Both the position numbers and the translations under genes were made by a program. A stretch of DNA of 64,000 nt. It comes from JARYLZ01 sp964388275 (GTDB taxonomy: Bacteria > Bacteroidota > Ignavibacteria > SZUA-365). The DNA is taken from contig CAYLZD010000002.1 in NCBI GenBank assembly GCA_964388275.1, positions 132,066 to 196,065 of the forward strand, written 5' to 3'. Of this stretch, positions 28,184-37,805 are shown piece after piece (position 1 is the stretch's first letter; every line of letters starts with the position of its first letter). Under the pieces are notes generated by a model. The model did not search any database and had not been told where the DNA came from. It saw nothing but the letters and a program-made list of their open reading frames with translations.

Positions 28184-31100
28184 ATGAACATGGACCCGTC
28201 TTCAGCGCGCAATTTCCGAACCCTTGCAGCCGCGGCGTTTTTGCTTCTCACCGTCACGTCTGAAATCGGCGCTCAACAGATCGCCTTCCGACGCTTCAAC
28301 GCCGAACAAGGATTGCAGCTGGAAACCGTATCAAGCATCGTCGAGGACAGGCACGGCTTCATCTGGATTGGAGGAACCCCGGGCGCCGTGAGGTACGACG
28401 GATACGAGTTCAGGCAGATTGCGCAGGAGGACCGAACGCGCAATTCACTGCCAGCGGTTAATATCAGCGCCTTGCTGGCGGACCGCAGAGGCGTGCTGTG
28501 GTTCGGCACCGCCTCCGACGGACTATACCGCATGTACAGGAACGAACACAGTTTCGGTAAATATCGAGCCGACGAAGACACGCCGACCGCGCTGACGGAC
28601 AACAGGATTCGTGTGCTTTTCGAGGATGCCGCCGGCGTGTTGTGGGTAGGAACTTATGGAGGATTGAATGCCGTCAATTCGGAGAGAAATTCCGTGCGGC
28701 GCTATTCGAGCAATCCCGCCGACTCGTCCGGCCTGCCCGGCGACAGAATCTCCGCGATCGCGCAAACGCCCGACGGAAAACTCTGGATAGGAACAAACGC
28801 GGGATTGTGTTATCTCGATCAGCGATCAGGCCGATTTATCCGTGTATCGGCTCAGCGCAGCGCGCACACCTCCGCAGGCGAGAAAATGATCACTTGCCTG
28901 CACGTGGATCCCGAGGGGCGGCTCTGGGTCGGCGGAGACGACGGTTCCATCACCTTGATCGGCAAAGGAGGCCGTGTGGAGGGAACCTGGGCTCTCGCTC
29001 CGATTTCGGGTTCATCTCTGTTCGTCGTGCCGTCGGTGACCGCAATGCACAGCGACAATATCGGGAATCTCTGGATCGGAGTCAGGAGCGAAGGGCTGAT
29101 ACGTTTCAGCCGTCGCGCCGGAACCATCGAACGATTCCGGCATAATCCCGAGGACCCGCGTTCCATCAGCAGCAACGATGTCACGTCGATACTGGGAGGA
29201 AATGACGGAACGATCTGGATTGGAACGGAGGACCAGGGGCTGAACACCTTCAGGAACACCGGTTCGCTTTTCACAACGGTCCGGAATCCTCTGCCATCCC
29301 CAAATTCCATGTCCGGAAATATCACGGCTGTCGGCCGGCTGCCGGGCGGCGGATCGGCGATCGGAACCGGCAACGGAGAAATCGGCCTCGCCGGCCGGGG
29401 CGCTGCAATCTTTCGCCCTCTCGCGATCGCCTGGCCCGCCTCCGCGCCCGGGAACGCCCAGATCAGCGCTCTCGCCGGCGATGCGGAAGGCCGGATCTGG
29501 ATCGGCACTTTGGGCGCCGGACTCGTCATGCTGGATCGGGACGGCGTTTCGGTGAAACACTATCGCAAGGACTCGGAATCCCCGTCCTCTCTGCCGAGCG
29601 ATGATATTCAGGCCTTGCTGCTCGCGCGGGACGGCACCGCGTGGCTGGGCACCGGCGGAAGCGGGCTTGCTTCGCTCGATCCCCGCACGGGAAAAACGCG
29701 CACGTGGACGGGCGTCGCGACCGATCCGCGCACGTTGAGCGGCAATTCGATAAACGTGATCTATGAAGACAGCGAAGGCGCGATATGGGTCGGCGCGCGC
29801 GATAGCATGCTGAACGTCGTGGACCGCAAGTCGGGAAGAATCACCCGCGTCTATCTGGGGAGCATGTCCGGTTCGAGGTACGCTCCGTCGGTCGAATGCA
29901 TCAGCGAGGACAGATCCGGACATCTGTGGGTGGGCACTTCAGCGGGATTGTTCCGCTTGAACAAGATCAACCGATCTTTTATTCGTTATACGACGGCCGA
30001 TGGACTTCCGGACGACAGGATAACGAGCATGCTGGGTGATTCGGAAGGCAATATATGGATAACCACGCCGAAGGGATTGAGCCGTTTCACACCCTTGGCA
30101 TCCGCATCCGCGCCCGAAGAGGCGAGACCCGCGGTCGTGACCTTCGGCGCCGAGGAAGGCCTGTCCGACTTCTCTTTCAACGCCCGCGCTGCAACAAGGC
30201 GTTCTGACGGGATCATGCTTTTCGGCGGTCCGAAAGGTCTCGCCGTATTCGACCCCGCCGTCGTGAACCGTCGCACGAGAAGGCCGGCCGTTGCGATCAC
30301 CGCCTTCAAATTGTACAACGTGCTGATCCAGGCCGGCGACAGCACGGGATTGCTGGCCCTGCCCATACATGAAACCGACGAAATCCATCTGAGATTCAAC
30401 GAGAACTTCATCACCATTGAATTCGCTGTGCTTCACTACGCAAACCCTTTGAAGAACAGATTCGCATGGATGCTCGAAGGTCTGGAAACAGAATGGAATG
30501 AAGCCGACGCCACGAGGCGCTATGCCACATACACGAATCTCGAACCCGGCGAATATACATTCCGGCTTCGCGGCTGCAACAACAACGGCCTCTGGAACGA
30601 CGCCGGCGTAGCTCTGCGAATCGTCATCGCGCCCCCCTGGTACAACACTCTCGCCGCGAGAATCGCGTACGCAGTTCTTCTTGTTGTCGGGATTTTCACT
30701 GCGAACAAACTGTTGCATCAGCGCGTCGTGCGCAAAGAGAGGCGGGAGGCGCTGATCAGGGAGGCGCAGCTGCGCGCTCTGGCGGCTGAACAGGAGAAAC
30801 GCGCGATCGAGGCCCACGCAGAGGCTACCGAAGCGAAAGCCCGGGCTCTTCAGGTCGAAAATGCGAGAAAGGAGCTGGAACTCAGCAAAGCGCGCGAACT
30901 TGAAGCCGCCTTCACCGAACTCCGCGAGGCTCACGACAATCTCCAAGCCACTCAAACACAGCTGGTTCATGCGGAAAAAATGGCGTCGCTCGGACAACTC
31001 ACGGCCGGTATCGCTCATGAAATCAAGAATCCTCTCAACTTCGTAAACAATTTCGCGGATCTCTCGAGGGAGCTGCTTGCCGAACTGAGAGAGGAAATGA

Positions 31101-31762
31101 AAAAAAGCTCCGATGCGAAAGTGGCTGATGCCGAGGACGCTTTCGAGCCGCTCATGCAGGATCTGGACGTGAACATCGGAAAAATATTCGAGCATGGAAA
31201 ACGCGCCGACGGGATCATTCGCAGCATGCTTCTCCATTCCTCGGGGAAAGCCGGCGAGAAACAGCCCACGGATATCAACACTCTGTTGAACGAGTACATT
31301 CTGCTCGCCTTCCACAGCGCAAGGGCGAACGATCCCGGATTTTCCATGGATCTCAAGGTGAGTCTCGATCCTCAAGCTCCGCAAATCGACGCTATTCCAC
31401 AGGAGATCGCCCGGGTTTTCCTCAATCTTCTGACGAACGCCATCGACTCGATGAGGCAGCGCGCGGCGGAAGGCGAGCGCGATTACCAGGCGGTGCTGTC
31501 CGTGGATACCGAAAAACTGCCCGATGCGCTGCGCATACGGATCGCCGACAACGGCCACGGGATACCGGAAGGGATCCGCGACAGAATCTTCCAACCATTT
31601 TTCACTACCAAACCGGCCGGTTCCGGCACCGGCCTCGGTCTGTCGATCAGCTACGATATCGTCGTACACGGGCACGGCGGATCACTGTCCGTCGAAAGCT
31701 CGGACGGCAAAGGAGCGGTGTTCACGATATTGCTGCCCGTGGAAACGGCCGCGATTTCCTGA
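28184..31762 (+). CDS. two-component sensor histidine kinase with N-terminal propeller sensor
   Basis: 1192-residue membrane sensor. A signal peptide (about 30 residues, ending EIGAQQ) precedes roughly 14 propeller repeats of the form DRHGFIWIGG, DRRGVLWFGT, DAAGVLWVGT, YLWVGT-type across residues 35-650. A Y_Y_Y-type beta domain (RYATYTNLEPGEYTFRLRG) follows, then one transmembrane span near residue 830 and a long coiled coil. The kinase core has the H-box GIAHEIKNPLNF, N-box NLLTNAIDSM, and G-boxes DNGHGIPEGI and GSGTGLGLS. Unlike many Bacteroidota hybrid two-component systems it has no receiver or AraC domain. It heads a run of four same-strand genes. Confidence 0.9.
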   Translation: MNMDPSSARNFRTLAAAAFLLLTVTSEIGAQQIAFRRFNAEQGLQLETVSSIVEDRHGFIWIGGTPGAVRYDGYEFRQIAQEDRTRNSLPAVNISALLADRRGVLWFGTASDGLYRMYRNEHSFGKYRADEDTPTALTDNRIRVLFEDAAGVLWVGTYGGLNAVNSERNSVRRYSSNPADSSGLPGDRISAIAQTPDGKLWIGTNAGLCYLDQRSGRFIRVSAQRSAHTSAGEKMITCLHVDPEGRLWVGGDDGSITLIGKGGRVEGTWALAPISGSSLFVVPSVTAMHSDNIGNLWIGVRSEGLIRFSRRAGTIERFRHNPEDPRSISSNDVTSILGGNDGTIWIGTEDQGLNTFRNTGSLFTTVRNPLPSPNSMSGNITAVGRLPGGGSAIGTGNGEIGLAGRGAAIFRPLAIAWPASAPGNAQISALAGDAEGRIWIGTLGAGLVMLDRDGVSVKHYRKDSESPSSLPSDDIQALLLARDGTAWLGTGGSGLASLDPRTGKTRTWTGVATDPRTLSGNSINVIYEDSEGAIWVGARDSMLNVVDRKSGRITRVYLGSMSGSRYAPSVECISEDRSGHLWVGTSAGLFRLNKINRSFIRYTTADGLPDDRITSMLGDSEGNIWITTPKGLSRFTPLASASAPEEARPAVVTFGAEEGLSDFSFNARAATRRSDGIMLFGGPKGLAVFDPAVVNRRTRRPAVAITAFKLYNVLIQAGDSTGLLALPIHETDEIHLRFNENFITIEFAVLHYANPLKNRFAWMLEGLETEWNEADATRRYATYTNLEPGEYTFRLRGCNNNGLWNDAGVALRIVIAPPWYNTLAARIAYAVLLVVGIFTANKLLHQRVVRKERREALIREAQLRALAAEQEKRAIEAHAEATEAKARALQVENARKELELSKARELEAAFTELREAHDNLQATQTQLVHAEKMASLGQLTAGIAHEIKNPLNFVNNFADLSRELLAELREEMKKSSDAKVADAEDAFEPLMQDLDVNIGKIFEHGKRADGIIRSMLLHSSGKAGEKQPTDINTLLNEYILLAFHSARANDPGFSMDLKVSLDPQAPQIDAIPQEIARVFLNLLTNAIDSMRQRAAEGERDYQAVLSVDTEKLPDALRIRIADNGHGIPEGIRDRIFQPFFTTKPAGSGTGLGLSISYDIVVHGHGGSLSVESSDGKGAVFTILLPVETAAIS

Positions 31763-31870
31763 CAATCCTTGATTTATAAGCGCAGGACATGGATATTAAA
31801 CTATCGGATTTATACATGTGCTGTCAAAACGCCCTGCGCGCAGTCGCCGAATAAGACGAAGGAGAATAGA

Positions 31871-32566
31871 ATGAATATACGCGGAACATCCGGATCCGGT
31901 CTGCGAAGGCTTCGAACTGCTTTACTGACGGCATTGACCGTCTCCGCGGCCGCGATTCTGCAGTCCGGCTCGATGTCGGCCCAATGCACGGAAGCGCCCA
32001 AAGGTTCGATCACGATTTTCATGTTCGACCTTCAATCGACGGATATACCCCAGGAGCACCTCTACCGCATGCTGGATATACTTTCCTTCAAGCTGAACAA
32101 TGCGGTACGGGAACAACTGAACAGCCGCGGCCTGCTGGGCGGCGCAAAATTCAGCATACGCTGGTGCTCGGGCAGGACGGTGACGGCGGCGGAAGCGGCC
32201 GTGAAAACCGGAAAACGTCTCAACTCCGCAGGTGTTTTCTGGGGTTTCCTGGATCAGAGCACCGGCACGCTTCGCTCGGCATTGAAACTTACCGCGCTGG
32301 TCGAAGAACCCATTACGGATCTCCGAAACATCCTGTATCGCGATGATTCCCGTGCCGGCATTGATGATTCGTATATCGCGTTTGCGGCATACATTGTGGG
32401 CAAAACGCATCAGCAACGGGGCGATCTGGCCCTCGCCAGGAAAAGTTTCCGTTACGCGCGCGACCTGCGGGCCCTTCCGGATCTCCTGCAGAAGGATTGC
32501 GGTCTGGCGCTCGCCCAGATAGACGCTGAAAATCCCGCCCGCAAACTCAGCGCCGTGGGGAGATGA
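31871..32566 (+). CDS. exported protein of unknown function
   Basis: 231-residue protein. Start at 31871 has AAGGAGAATAGA directly upstream. A signal peptide (basic RRLRTALLT, hydrophobic core, cleavage near SMSAQC) is clear. The mature part begins with a strand-like KGSITIFMFDLQSTD. The C-terminal 60 residues look like a TPR-type helical hairpin (YIVGKTHQQRGDLALARKSF). I do not recognise the family. It ends 4 bp before the next exported protein and follows the propeller kinase by 108 bp, so the two exported proteins are probably co-expressed and may form one envelope assembly. Confidence 0.7.
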   Translation: MNIRGTSGSGLRRLRTALLTALTVSAAAILQSGSMSAQCTEAPKGSITIFMFDLQSTDIPQEHLYRMLDILSFKLNNAVREQLNSRGLLGGAKFSIRWCSGRTVTAAEAAVKTGKRLNSAGVFWGFLDQSTGTLRSALKLTALVEEPITDLRNILYRDDSRAGIDDSYIAFAAYIVGKTHQQRGDLALARKSFRYARDLRALPDLLQKDCGLALAQIDAENPARKLSAVGR

Positions 32567-32570
32567 AACC

Positions 32571-34406
32571 ATGAAAACGATAGCATGCCGCCTCGCGATC
32601 GCTCTTGCGATCTTTTCGGCTGCCGCCGCGCAAGCGCAGTTGCTCCCCAATCGGACTCTGCCACCGTCGGAGACGCGGGCCGTGATATTGGAATTCGAAA
32701 GTCCCGACTCTTCATATCTGGGAGTCACGATCGCGCGGCTCTATGCCGCCAAAATCTGCGCATCGATGCCGGGAATGAACGGCGCCCGAGCCAGATCAGC
32801 GCGCAGACAGGATGACAGGCCTTCGGTTAACTCAGATGCTCCAGCGGTGATCGCTGCAACCGAGCGCGCCGTCATCGCCGTCTGGGGGGCGTACTATCTC
32901 GGCCAGGACACCGTTACGGTTACCTCTCACGCCAAGATATTCCCGGTTGCGCCGTTGACGGAACTGGATTTCTCGCTTATTTATAGAACTCCGGACGGGG
33001 ATCTCGCGGCGCGGCTCCCCACCGCGCAGGTCAATTTCCCGCCTGTTCATTTTCAGCGTTCGCTACTGGACTCGGTGCATTCGGCGTTCCTGCAGGGATT
33101 GCCTCTGTATGCTGCGCCATCCGGCGATGCGGAGAGACAAGGCGGCCTGCCGCCGCTCGGCGACGCCGATTTCTTTGAGCTGAAGGACGACTGGATGCGT
33201 CTGCGGGCGGACAGCGGAGCGCAGTGCTGGGCCAGGATGCCCTCTCCCTTGACCTCGGCCCTGCCTCGCATAGAACGCCCGGCCGCGTTCATTTCAGGCG
33301 TCGCGCTCTACTCGGCTGGATCTTATGCGGCGGCGGAGAGCGCATTCACGGCCTACGCCAACACCTCCGGGCCGATGGAGGACGCTTTCAACATCGCAAC
33401 AACGAGGCTGCTGATCGGAAACGCGCGCCTCAGAAAAACAAAGGCCGCAGCGGCTCTTCCCGCCGATGAAACAGTTTCCTCGGAATTCGAAAGAGCCGCC
33501 GCCGCAATTCCCGACGAAGCAGCCCCCGCCGAACACCTGGCGGTGACACGGATGATGCGGTATGAAGGCGCTCCGGGCGAAACCCACGCCGGAGCTCTCA
33601 AGATGAGCGAGCGCCATCTCATCCGCGCCCTGCAGGACAATCCGGACTCGATCGCGGTAAACAACCTCCGCGTGTTTTACGCGGAAGCCGAGAGAAAGCG
33701 CTTCCTTCAGACAACGGGTATAACGGATCGGGAGTATGAAGAGGCGATCAGACGACAGCAAGGAGTGCTGGAGCAGGTCGACCGGTTTCTCGTCATACAC
33801 GTCTACGAGCCGACTGAATTCGGGGCCATACGCTACGGATGGTGGTCTCCGAAAGATGCTGAAGGGTACACGATCAAGGGCGTGAACGGAGCATTCCCGG
33901 GTGATGGAAAAATACACGACCTAATCAGACACGGCATCGAGCTGCACGTGCGCAATCGTCTCTTCCATCCAGTGTTTCTGGACGTGTCCGCCGGAGGATG
34001 GTATACAGGCTACAGCGTGCGGGATATCGATCCTTCCGTCTCGGCCGACGGCGTCGTGAAAACGAACATTTGGTCGGCCATACTCCCGATAACTATCGGG
34101 GCTTCCTTTTCACCCGTCAGAAATTTCGCGGTCTATCCTTATTTAAACGCCGGAGGCGGAGTAGCCGTCGGTATTTCGAACAGGCGCGCCGAACTGCAGT
34201 CGGGAGTCCGCAAGCCGCTTGAATCCGAGGCCGTTTTTGCTCCCACATGGTACGTGGGAGCAGGCGCCGACGTGATGCTCCTTAAAAGCCTCGGTTTGTC
34301 TTTGGCGGCGAAATACATGAATATTGCATTTCGGACGCCGCTCTACACCGGCCAGTCCGATGTTTCCGCGCTGTACATCATGCTAGGTCTGGCCTTTATC
34401 CCCTGA
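32571..34406 (+). CDS. exported protein with tetratricopeptide-like middle and beta-rich C-terminus, unknown function
   Basis: 611-residue protein with a signal peptide of 22 residues (AIALAIFSAAAAQAQ). Residues 25-150 contain strand-rich sequence resembling the N-terminus of its upstream neighbour (EFESPDSSYLGVTIARL). Residues 220-400 are helical with TPR-like pairs (ALYSAGSYAAAESAFTAYAN). The last 150 residues alternate aromatic and small residues (YPYLNAGGGVAVGIS, TWYVGAGADVMLLKSLGLSL) and end LYIMLGLAFIP, like an outer-membrane beta-barrel or barrel-like domain. No family recognised. A role in envelope assembly or sensing with the 31871 protein is inferred from adjacency only. Confidence 0.65.
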   Translation: MKTIACRLAIALAIFSAAAAQAQLLPNRTLPPSETRAVILEFESPDSSYLGVTIARLYAAKICASMPGMNGARARSARRQDDRPSVNSDAPAVIAATERAVIAVWGAYYLGQDTVTVTSHAKIFPVAPLTELDFSLIYRTPDGDLAARLPTAQVNFPPVHFQRSLLDSVHSAFLQGLPLYAAPSGDAERQGGLPPLGDADFFELKDDWMRLRADSGAQCWARMPSPLTSALPRIERPAAFISGVALYSAGSYAAAESAFTAYANTSGPMEDAFNIATTRLLIGNARLRKTKAAAALPADETVSSEFERAAAAIPDEAAPAEHLAVTRMMRYEGAPGETHAGALKMSERHLIRALQDNPDSIAVNNLRVFYAEAERKRFLQTTGITDREYEEAIRRQQGVLEQVDRFLVIHVYEPTEFGAIRYGWWSPKDAEGYTIKGVNGAFPGDGKIHDLIRHGIELHVRNRLFHPVFLDVSAGGWYTGYSVRDIDPSVSADGVVKTNIWSAILPITIGASFSPVRNFAVYPYLNAGGGVAVGISNRRAELQSGVRKPLESEAVFAPTWYVGAGADVMLLKSLGLSLAAKYMNIAFRTPLYTGQSDVSALYIMLGLAFIP

Positions 34407-34417
34407 CTCCGCACAAC

Positions 34418-36235
34418 GTGAACAAAACGATCATTGTTTTCGTCTCACTGACGGCACTCGCTGTCGTTGCATACTTGTTTTTCGAGGATTTGACCATCCG
34501 CATAGTATCCATCGGCATCGGAGGGATCTCATTTGCGGGCGCCCTCGTCCTGGCATTGCGCTCGCTCAGGAGCGGTGAAGAGGAGGACAAAGACCGGAAC
34601 GGACCCGTTCCGGCCGACAGCGGTTCGATTGCGGAAACGGAAAATGACGTCCCCGGGAGCGATGTTCCGTTTCCGGCGGCAGCCGCGTCCCCGGGGCGCG
34701 CGTCACGCGTCCATCTCCCCGATGAAATTCCGGAGGAGTGTTACCGTTTCGATCACCATTCCATCCCCACCGACGATCCGACGGCGGAATTCGACTTTGC
34801 GGTGCAGCATCTTCTGCGCGCTTTGAAGGAACATGTGCTCGCCCACACGGCGGGACTTTTCTGGATAAATACCGATCGCCAGCACGTCGTCGTAAGCGGA
34901 TATGTGACCGACAGCAAATATTTCACGACAGCCAAACGCCTGCCTCTGGGCGAAGATCCCGTGAGCAGAATCGGCCTTACCGGAAAACCGGTCATACTCT
35001 CCGCGGTGGCTGAGAAATCCGCGCAGGACACGTTGATCTATTATGACCAGAGACCCGGAGTGCGCTCCTTCGCCGGCGTTCCCCTGTTCTTCATGGACGA
35101 CCCCATCGCAGTGCTGGCCGTAGACAGCATCGCGCTGGACGCGTTCGGCGTCGAAACAATCATGTCAATGGGCAAATATGCCGGAATTCTGACTCTTCTC
35201 GTCGCAAGCTACGATCAGAAATTCGATCTGAGAGCGGATTCCAAGACGCTCGCGGTTCTGGATGACGCCCGCAAATCCATGCAGTCGGCCCTCGATCCGT
35301 ATGGTATTTGTTCGGCCGCCGCCGACGCGGGCATGAGACTGTTGGATTGGGACTACATTGCGGTGATTCTGTTCAATCCGGAGAAACAGGGATGGATCGT
35401 GATGCGAAGCCTATCGCGCGTGCCGAATCTTCCTTACGTGTCGGAAGGCGTCACGGTTGAAGTCGAGAAATCGATACTCCGCCCGGTTCTTCTGAACAGG
35501 GAAGGCTGTATACTCGACGCCCCGGAAGCCCCGGGATTCCGCTTTCATGAAAAAGAGGTTGTCGCATCCCAGGGACAGATATGCGCCGCGCCGATATCGA
35601 CGACTCGACGTTGCGTGGGCTTCGTGATGACCGAATATCGCGAAGGCGCGCAGTACGGGAAACGCGATCTGGAGATGCTTCGACGTGTGGGAGACCTTGC
35701 CGGGCTTTTTCTGGACATCTCATACTCCCGGGATCTTTTAAGAAAGCATCTGCTGATTGACGAGGCCACACAGACGGGAAGCCGCGCGTATCTCATGCAA
35801 CGCCTGCAGGAAGAGCATCACAGGATCAGGCGTCACGGTGGAAACGCAGTGTTCCTGCTGGCCGGCGTCGATAATCCCGAGGACCTTGCCGCGGAACACG
35901 GCCCGGAAGGGATGGATGTGATTCTCGCCCAGCTTGCTCGCCTGCTCCGCGATTCCCTGCAGCCTTTCGACGTTATCGGCCGCTGCGAAACATCTCGGCT
36001 CGGCCTGATACTGCTACATACGAACGCCGAGGACGCCTATATCCGCGGGGAAAAAATGCGCAAAGCCGCGGCGGGAATGATCCTCGCCAGAGCCGGCATC
36101 TCCTTCTCCCTCACCGCCAGCATCGCCGGATGCGCCCTTTCCGAAGACAACGATCTCGATCACGTTCTCCGCGTGGCTCGACAGGCAATGGATCTCGCCG
36201 TCGGCGAGGGCGGAAACTGCGTAAAAGTCGTCTGA
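34418..36235 (+). CDS. membrane-anchored GAF protein with degenerate GGDEF domain
   Basis: 605-residue protein starting at a GTG 11 bp after the previous stop. Two N-terminal membrane spans (residues 4-22 and 27-48) are followed by an acidic linker. A GAF-like domain comes at about 120-265 (GLTGKPVILSAVAEK, GVPLFFMDDPIAVLAVDSI) and a second one at about 285-435. The last 160 residues fold like a diguanylate cyclase (LIDEATQTGSRAYLMQRLQE, then RHGGNAVFLLAGVDN), but the expected GG(D/E)EF active site reads GRCETSRLGL, so it should be catalytically inactive. It may bind a nucleotide or protein instead. Possibly linked to the kinase/exported genes upstream. Confidence 0.7.
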   Translation: MNKTIIVFVSLTALAVVAYLFFEDLTIRIVSIGIGGISFAGALVLALRSLRSGEEEDKDRNGPVPADSGSIAETENDVPGSDVPFPAAAASPGRASRVHLPDEIPEECYRFDHHSIPTDDPTAEFDFAVQHLLRALKEHVLAHTAGLFWINTDRQHVVVSGYVTDSKYFTTAKRLPLGEDPVSRIGLTGKPVILSAVAEKSAQDTLIYYDQRPGVRSFAGVPLFFMDDPIAVLAVDSIALDAFGVETIMSMGKYAGILTLLVASYDQKFDLRADSKTLAVLDDARKSMQSALDPYGICSAAADAGMRLLDWDYIAVILFNPEKQGWIVMRSLSRVPNLPYVSEGVTVEVEKSILRPVLLNREGCILDAPEAPGFRFHEKEVVASQGQICAAPISTTRRCVGFVMTEYREGAQYGKRDLEMLRRVGDLAGLFLDISYSRDLLRKHLLIDEATQTGSRAYLMQRLQEEHHRIRRHGGNAVFLLAGVDNPEDLAAEHGPEGMDVILAQLARLLRDSLQPFDVIGRCETSRLGLILLHTNAEDAYIRGEKMRKAAAGMILARAGISFSLTASIAGCALSEDNDLDHVLRVARQAMDLAVGEGGNCVKVV

Positions 36236-36261
36236 CGACAAAATCTTTTTATCGATATCGC

Positions 36262-36290
36262 TTGTTTTCTTTGTTTCTTTTTTGCATAAT
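36262..36290 (+). promoter_or_regulatory. candidate promoter of rpoD
   Basis: TTGTTT (36262-36267), a 17-bp T-rich spacer and CATAAT (36285-36290) form a plausible vegetative promoter in the 227-bp gap before rpoD. The leader would be about 165 nt. Based on consensus matching by eye only. Confidence 0.35.
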
Positions 36291-36462
36291 TCCAGACTGG
36301 GCAAAGAAGGAATACCTCGTTGCCTGGGATCGATAAGAAAAACGAAACCAAATCAGTGCCGAATATTGTTAGAATTTCCGGGATTGAGGGGTATCGCCTT
36401 TCGAGCCTTGGCGGTCGGTCCCTGCAATCGAATAAACATACGATTCCAATACAGGTGAAAGA

Positions 36463-37326
36463 GTGAGGATTTCAAAACAGTACACGAATCGTGAGAGCCA
36501 GTCCCTGGACAAGTATCTCCAGGAAATCGGCCGTGTAGACCTGCTGACTCCCGACGAGGAAATCGAGTTGGCGAAGAAGATCAAAAGCAGCGGTCCCGGC
36601 TCCCAGATAGCCCTGGAGAAATTGACCAAAGCCAACTTGCGCTTCGTGGTTTCCGTGGCCAAACAGTACCAGAACCAGGGATTATCACTCGGCGACCTTA
36701 TCAATGAAGGCAATCTGGGGCTGATCAAGGCGGCAAAACGCTTTGACGAGACGCGAGGATTCAAGTTTATCTCTTACGCTGTGTGGTGGATACGGCAATC
36801 GATACTCCAGGCCCTGGCCGAGCAGTCACGCATAGTGCGGCTGCCGCTGAACCGTGTCGGCGCGCTCAATAAAATCGGGAAGAAGTTCAGCGAACTGGAG
36901 CAGTCTTACGAACGCGAACCCAGCGCTAGCGAACTGGCTTCGGAACTCGATATGACCCTGTTCGAAGTTGCCGATACCTTGAAAATTTCCGGCCGGCACA
37001 TTTCGGTCGACGCTCCGTTCGCGCAGGGCGAAGACAACCGCCTTCTGGATGTGATACAGGACGACCGACAGCCCGCGCCTGACAATTCGCTGATGAACGA
37101 ATCTCTGAAAGTGGAAGTCCGCCGTTCGCTGGCCACTCTCAGCGAGCGGGAAGCCGAAGTCATCCGCTTGTATTTCGGCCTCGATCGCGAGCATTCGCTG
37201 ACCCTGGAAGAGATCGGAGAAAAATTCAATCTGACCCGGGAACGCGTCCGTCAGATCAAGGAAAAAGCCATCAGACGGCTGCGTCACGCTTCCCGAAGCA
37301 AACAACTTCGGGCATATCTGGGCTGA
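36463..37326 (+). CDS. rpoD: primary RNA polymerase sigma factor RpoD/SigA (short Bacteroidota type)
   Basis: 287-residue primary sigma factor with a GTG start following CAGGTGAAAGA. It contains region 1.2 (SLDKYLQEIG), 2.1-2.4 (NLRFVVSVAKQYQNQGLSLG, then DLINEGNLGLIKAAKRFD and FKFISYAVWWIRQSILQAL), region 3 and region 4 (LTLEEIGEKFNLTRERVRQI). It lacks the long region 1.1 and non-conserved insert of proteobacterial RpoD, a feature of the Bacteroidota/Chlorobi lineage that helps place the organism. It recognises the TTG / TAnnTTTG promoters expected in this group. Confidence 0.95.
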   Translation: MRISKQYTNRESQSLDKYLQEIGRVDLLTPDEEIELAKKIKSSGPGSQIALEKLTKANLRFVVSVAKQYQNQGLSLGDLINEGNLGLIKAAKRFDETRGFKFISYAVWWIRQSILQALAEQSRIVRLPLNRVGALNKIGKKFSELEQSYEREPSASELASELDMTLFEVADTLKISGRHISVDAPFAQGEDNRLLDVIQDDRQPAPDNSLMNESLKVEVRRSLATLSEREAEVIRLYFGLDREHSLTLEEIGEKFNLTRERVRQIKEKAIRRLRHASRSKQLRAYLG

Positions 37327-37341
37327 TTCAATCCGTCAAAT

Positions 37342-37355
37342 CGCGGAATTCCGCG
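37342..37355. other. perfect 14-bp palindrome downstream of rpoD
   Basis: CGCGGAATTCCGCG is a perfect palindrome 15 bp after the rpoD stop. Without a loop or T-run it is not a standard terminator; it could be a protein-binding site or chance. Confidence 0.3.
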
Positions 37356-37444
37356 CTGGACCGCAGGATTCCACCGAAAGAGTTCCGCATCACGCTCGAT
37401 CTCTGAAGCGTCGGGCAGGAAATAATCAGGGAAAAAAAACTGGA

Positions 37445-37473
37445 TTGACTGGCCAGGGCCAAATGCCTATGTT
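37445..37473 (+). promoter_or_regulatory. candidate promoter upstream of small ORF
   Basis: TTGACT (37445-37450), 17-bp spacer, TATGTT (37468-37473). It also partly fits the Bacteroidota -7 element (TAnnTT followed by GTG). It stands 42 bp before the ATG of the 69-residue ORF at 37515. Confidence 0.4.
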
Positions 37474-37514
37474 GTGTTTTGCTTTTCACAGGATGTCCCA
37501 CCCGGAGTTCCTGA

Positions 37515-37724
37515 ATGATCAAACCGGTACTGCCTCTTTCTGAAAGTTTCGTATTACACGCCACCGCGCTCGTCAATCAGCTGCATGGGCGGAAGACCGT
37601 CGGTAGAGACCCGCAGCCCCTGGCCATTGAGCAGGCGAGAAACCGACGCTTCTCCATGACAGCCATGGATCCTCTGGCGCGTATGAATACCAACCCCGTC
37701 GTACAGTCCTTGCGGAGGAAATAA
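37515..37724 (+). CDS. small hypothetical protein
   Basis: 69-residue ORF with a GGAG site 7 bp upstream and a good promoter candidate at 37445-37473. The sequence is basic at the C-terminus (QARNRRFSMTAMDPLARMNT, ending SLRRK) and has no signal peptide or recognised domain. It fills most of the gap between rpoD and the convergent SpoIID-like gene. Real expression is plausible because both promoter and ribosome site are in place, but with no homology it could be a chance ORF. Confidence 0.35.
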   Translation: MIKPVLPLSESFVLHATALVNQLHGRKTVGRDPQPLAIEQARNRRFSMTAMDPLARMNTNPVVQSLRRK

Positions 37725-37805
37725 CCGGGGGTGGATTTCCGTGCGATGCGGTTCCCTCGCTGATTCTGTCCGCGGCGGCTTGACCTTCAGGAATGGAGCG
37801 GGCCG

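Noticed and set aside
29939..31675. 578-residue minus-strand ORF
   Set aside because: It is the antisense of the propeller kinase; high GC leaves the opposite strand open and its composition is not protein-like.
37342..37355. Terminator after rpoD
   Set aside because: The palindrome has no loop and no T-run follows it.
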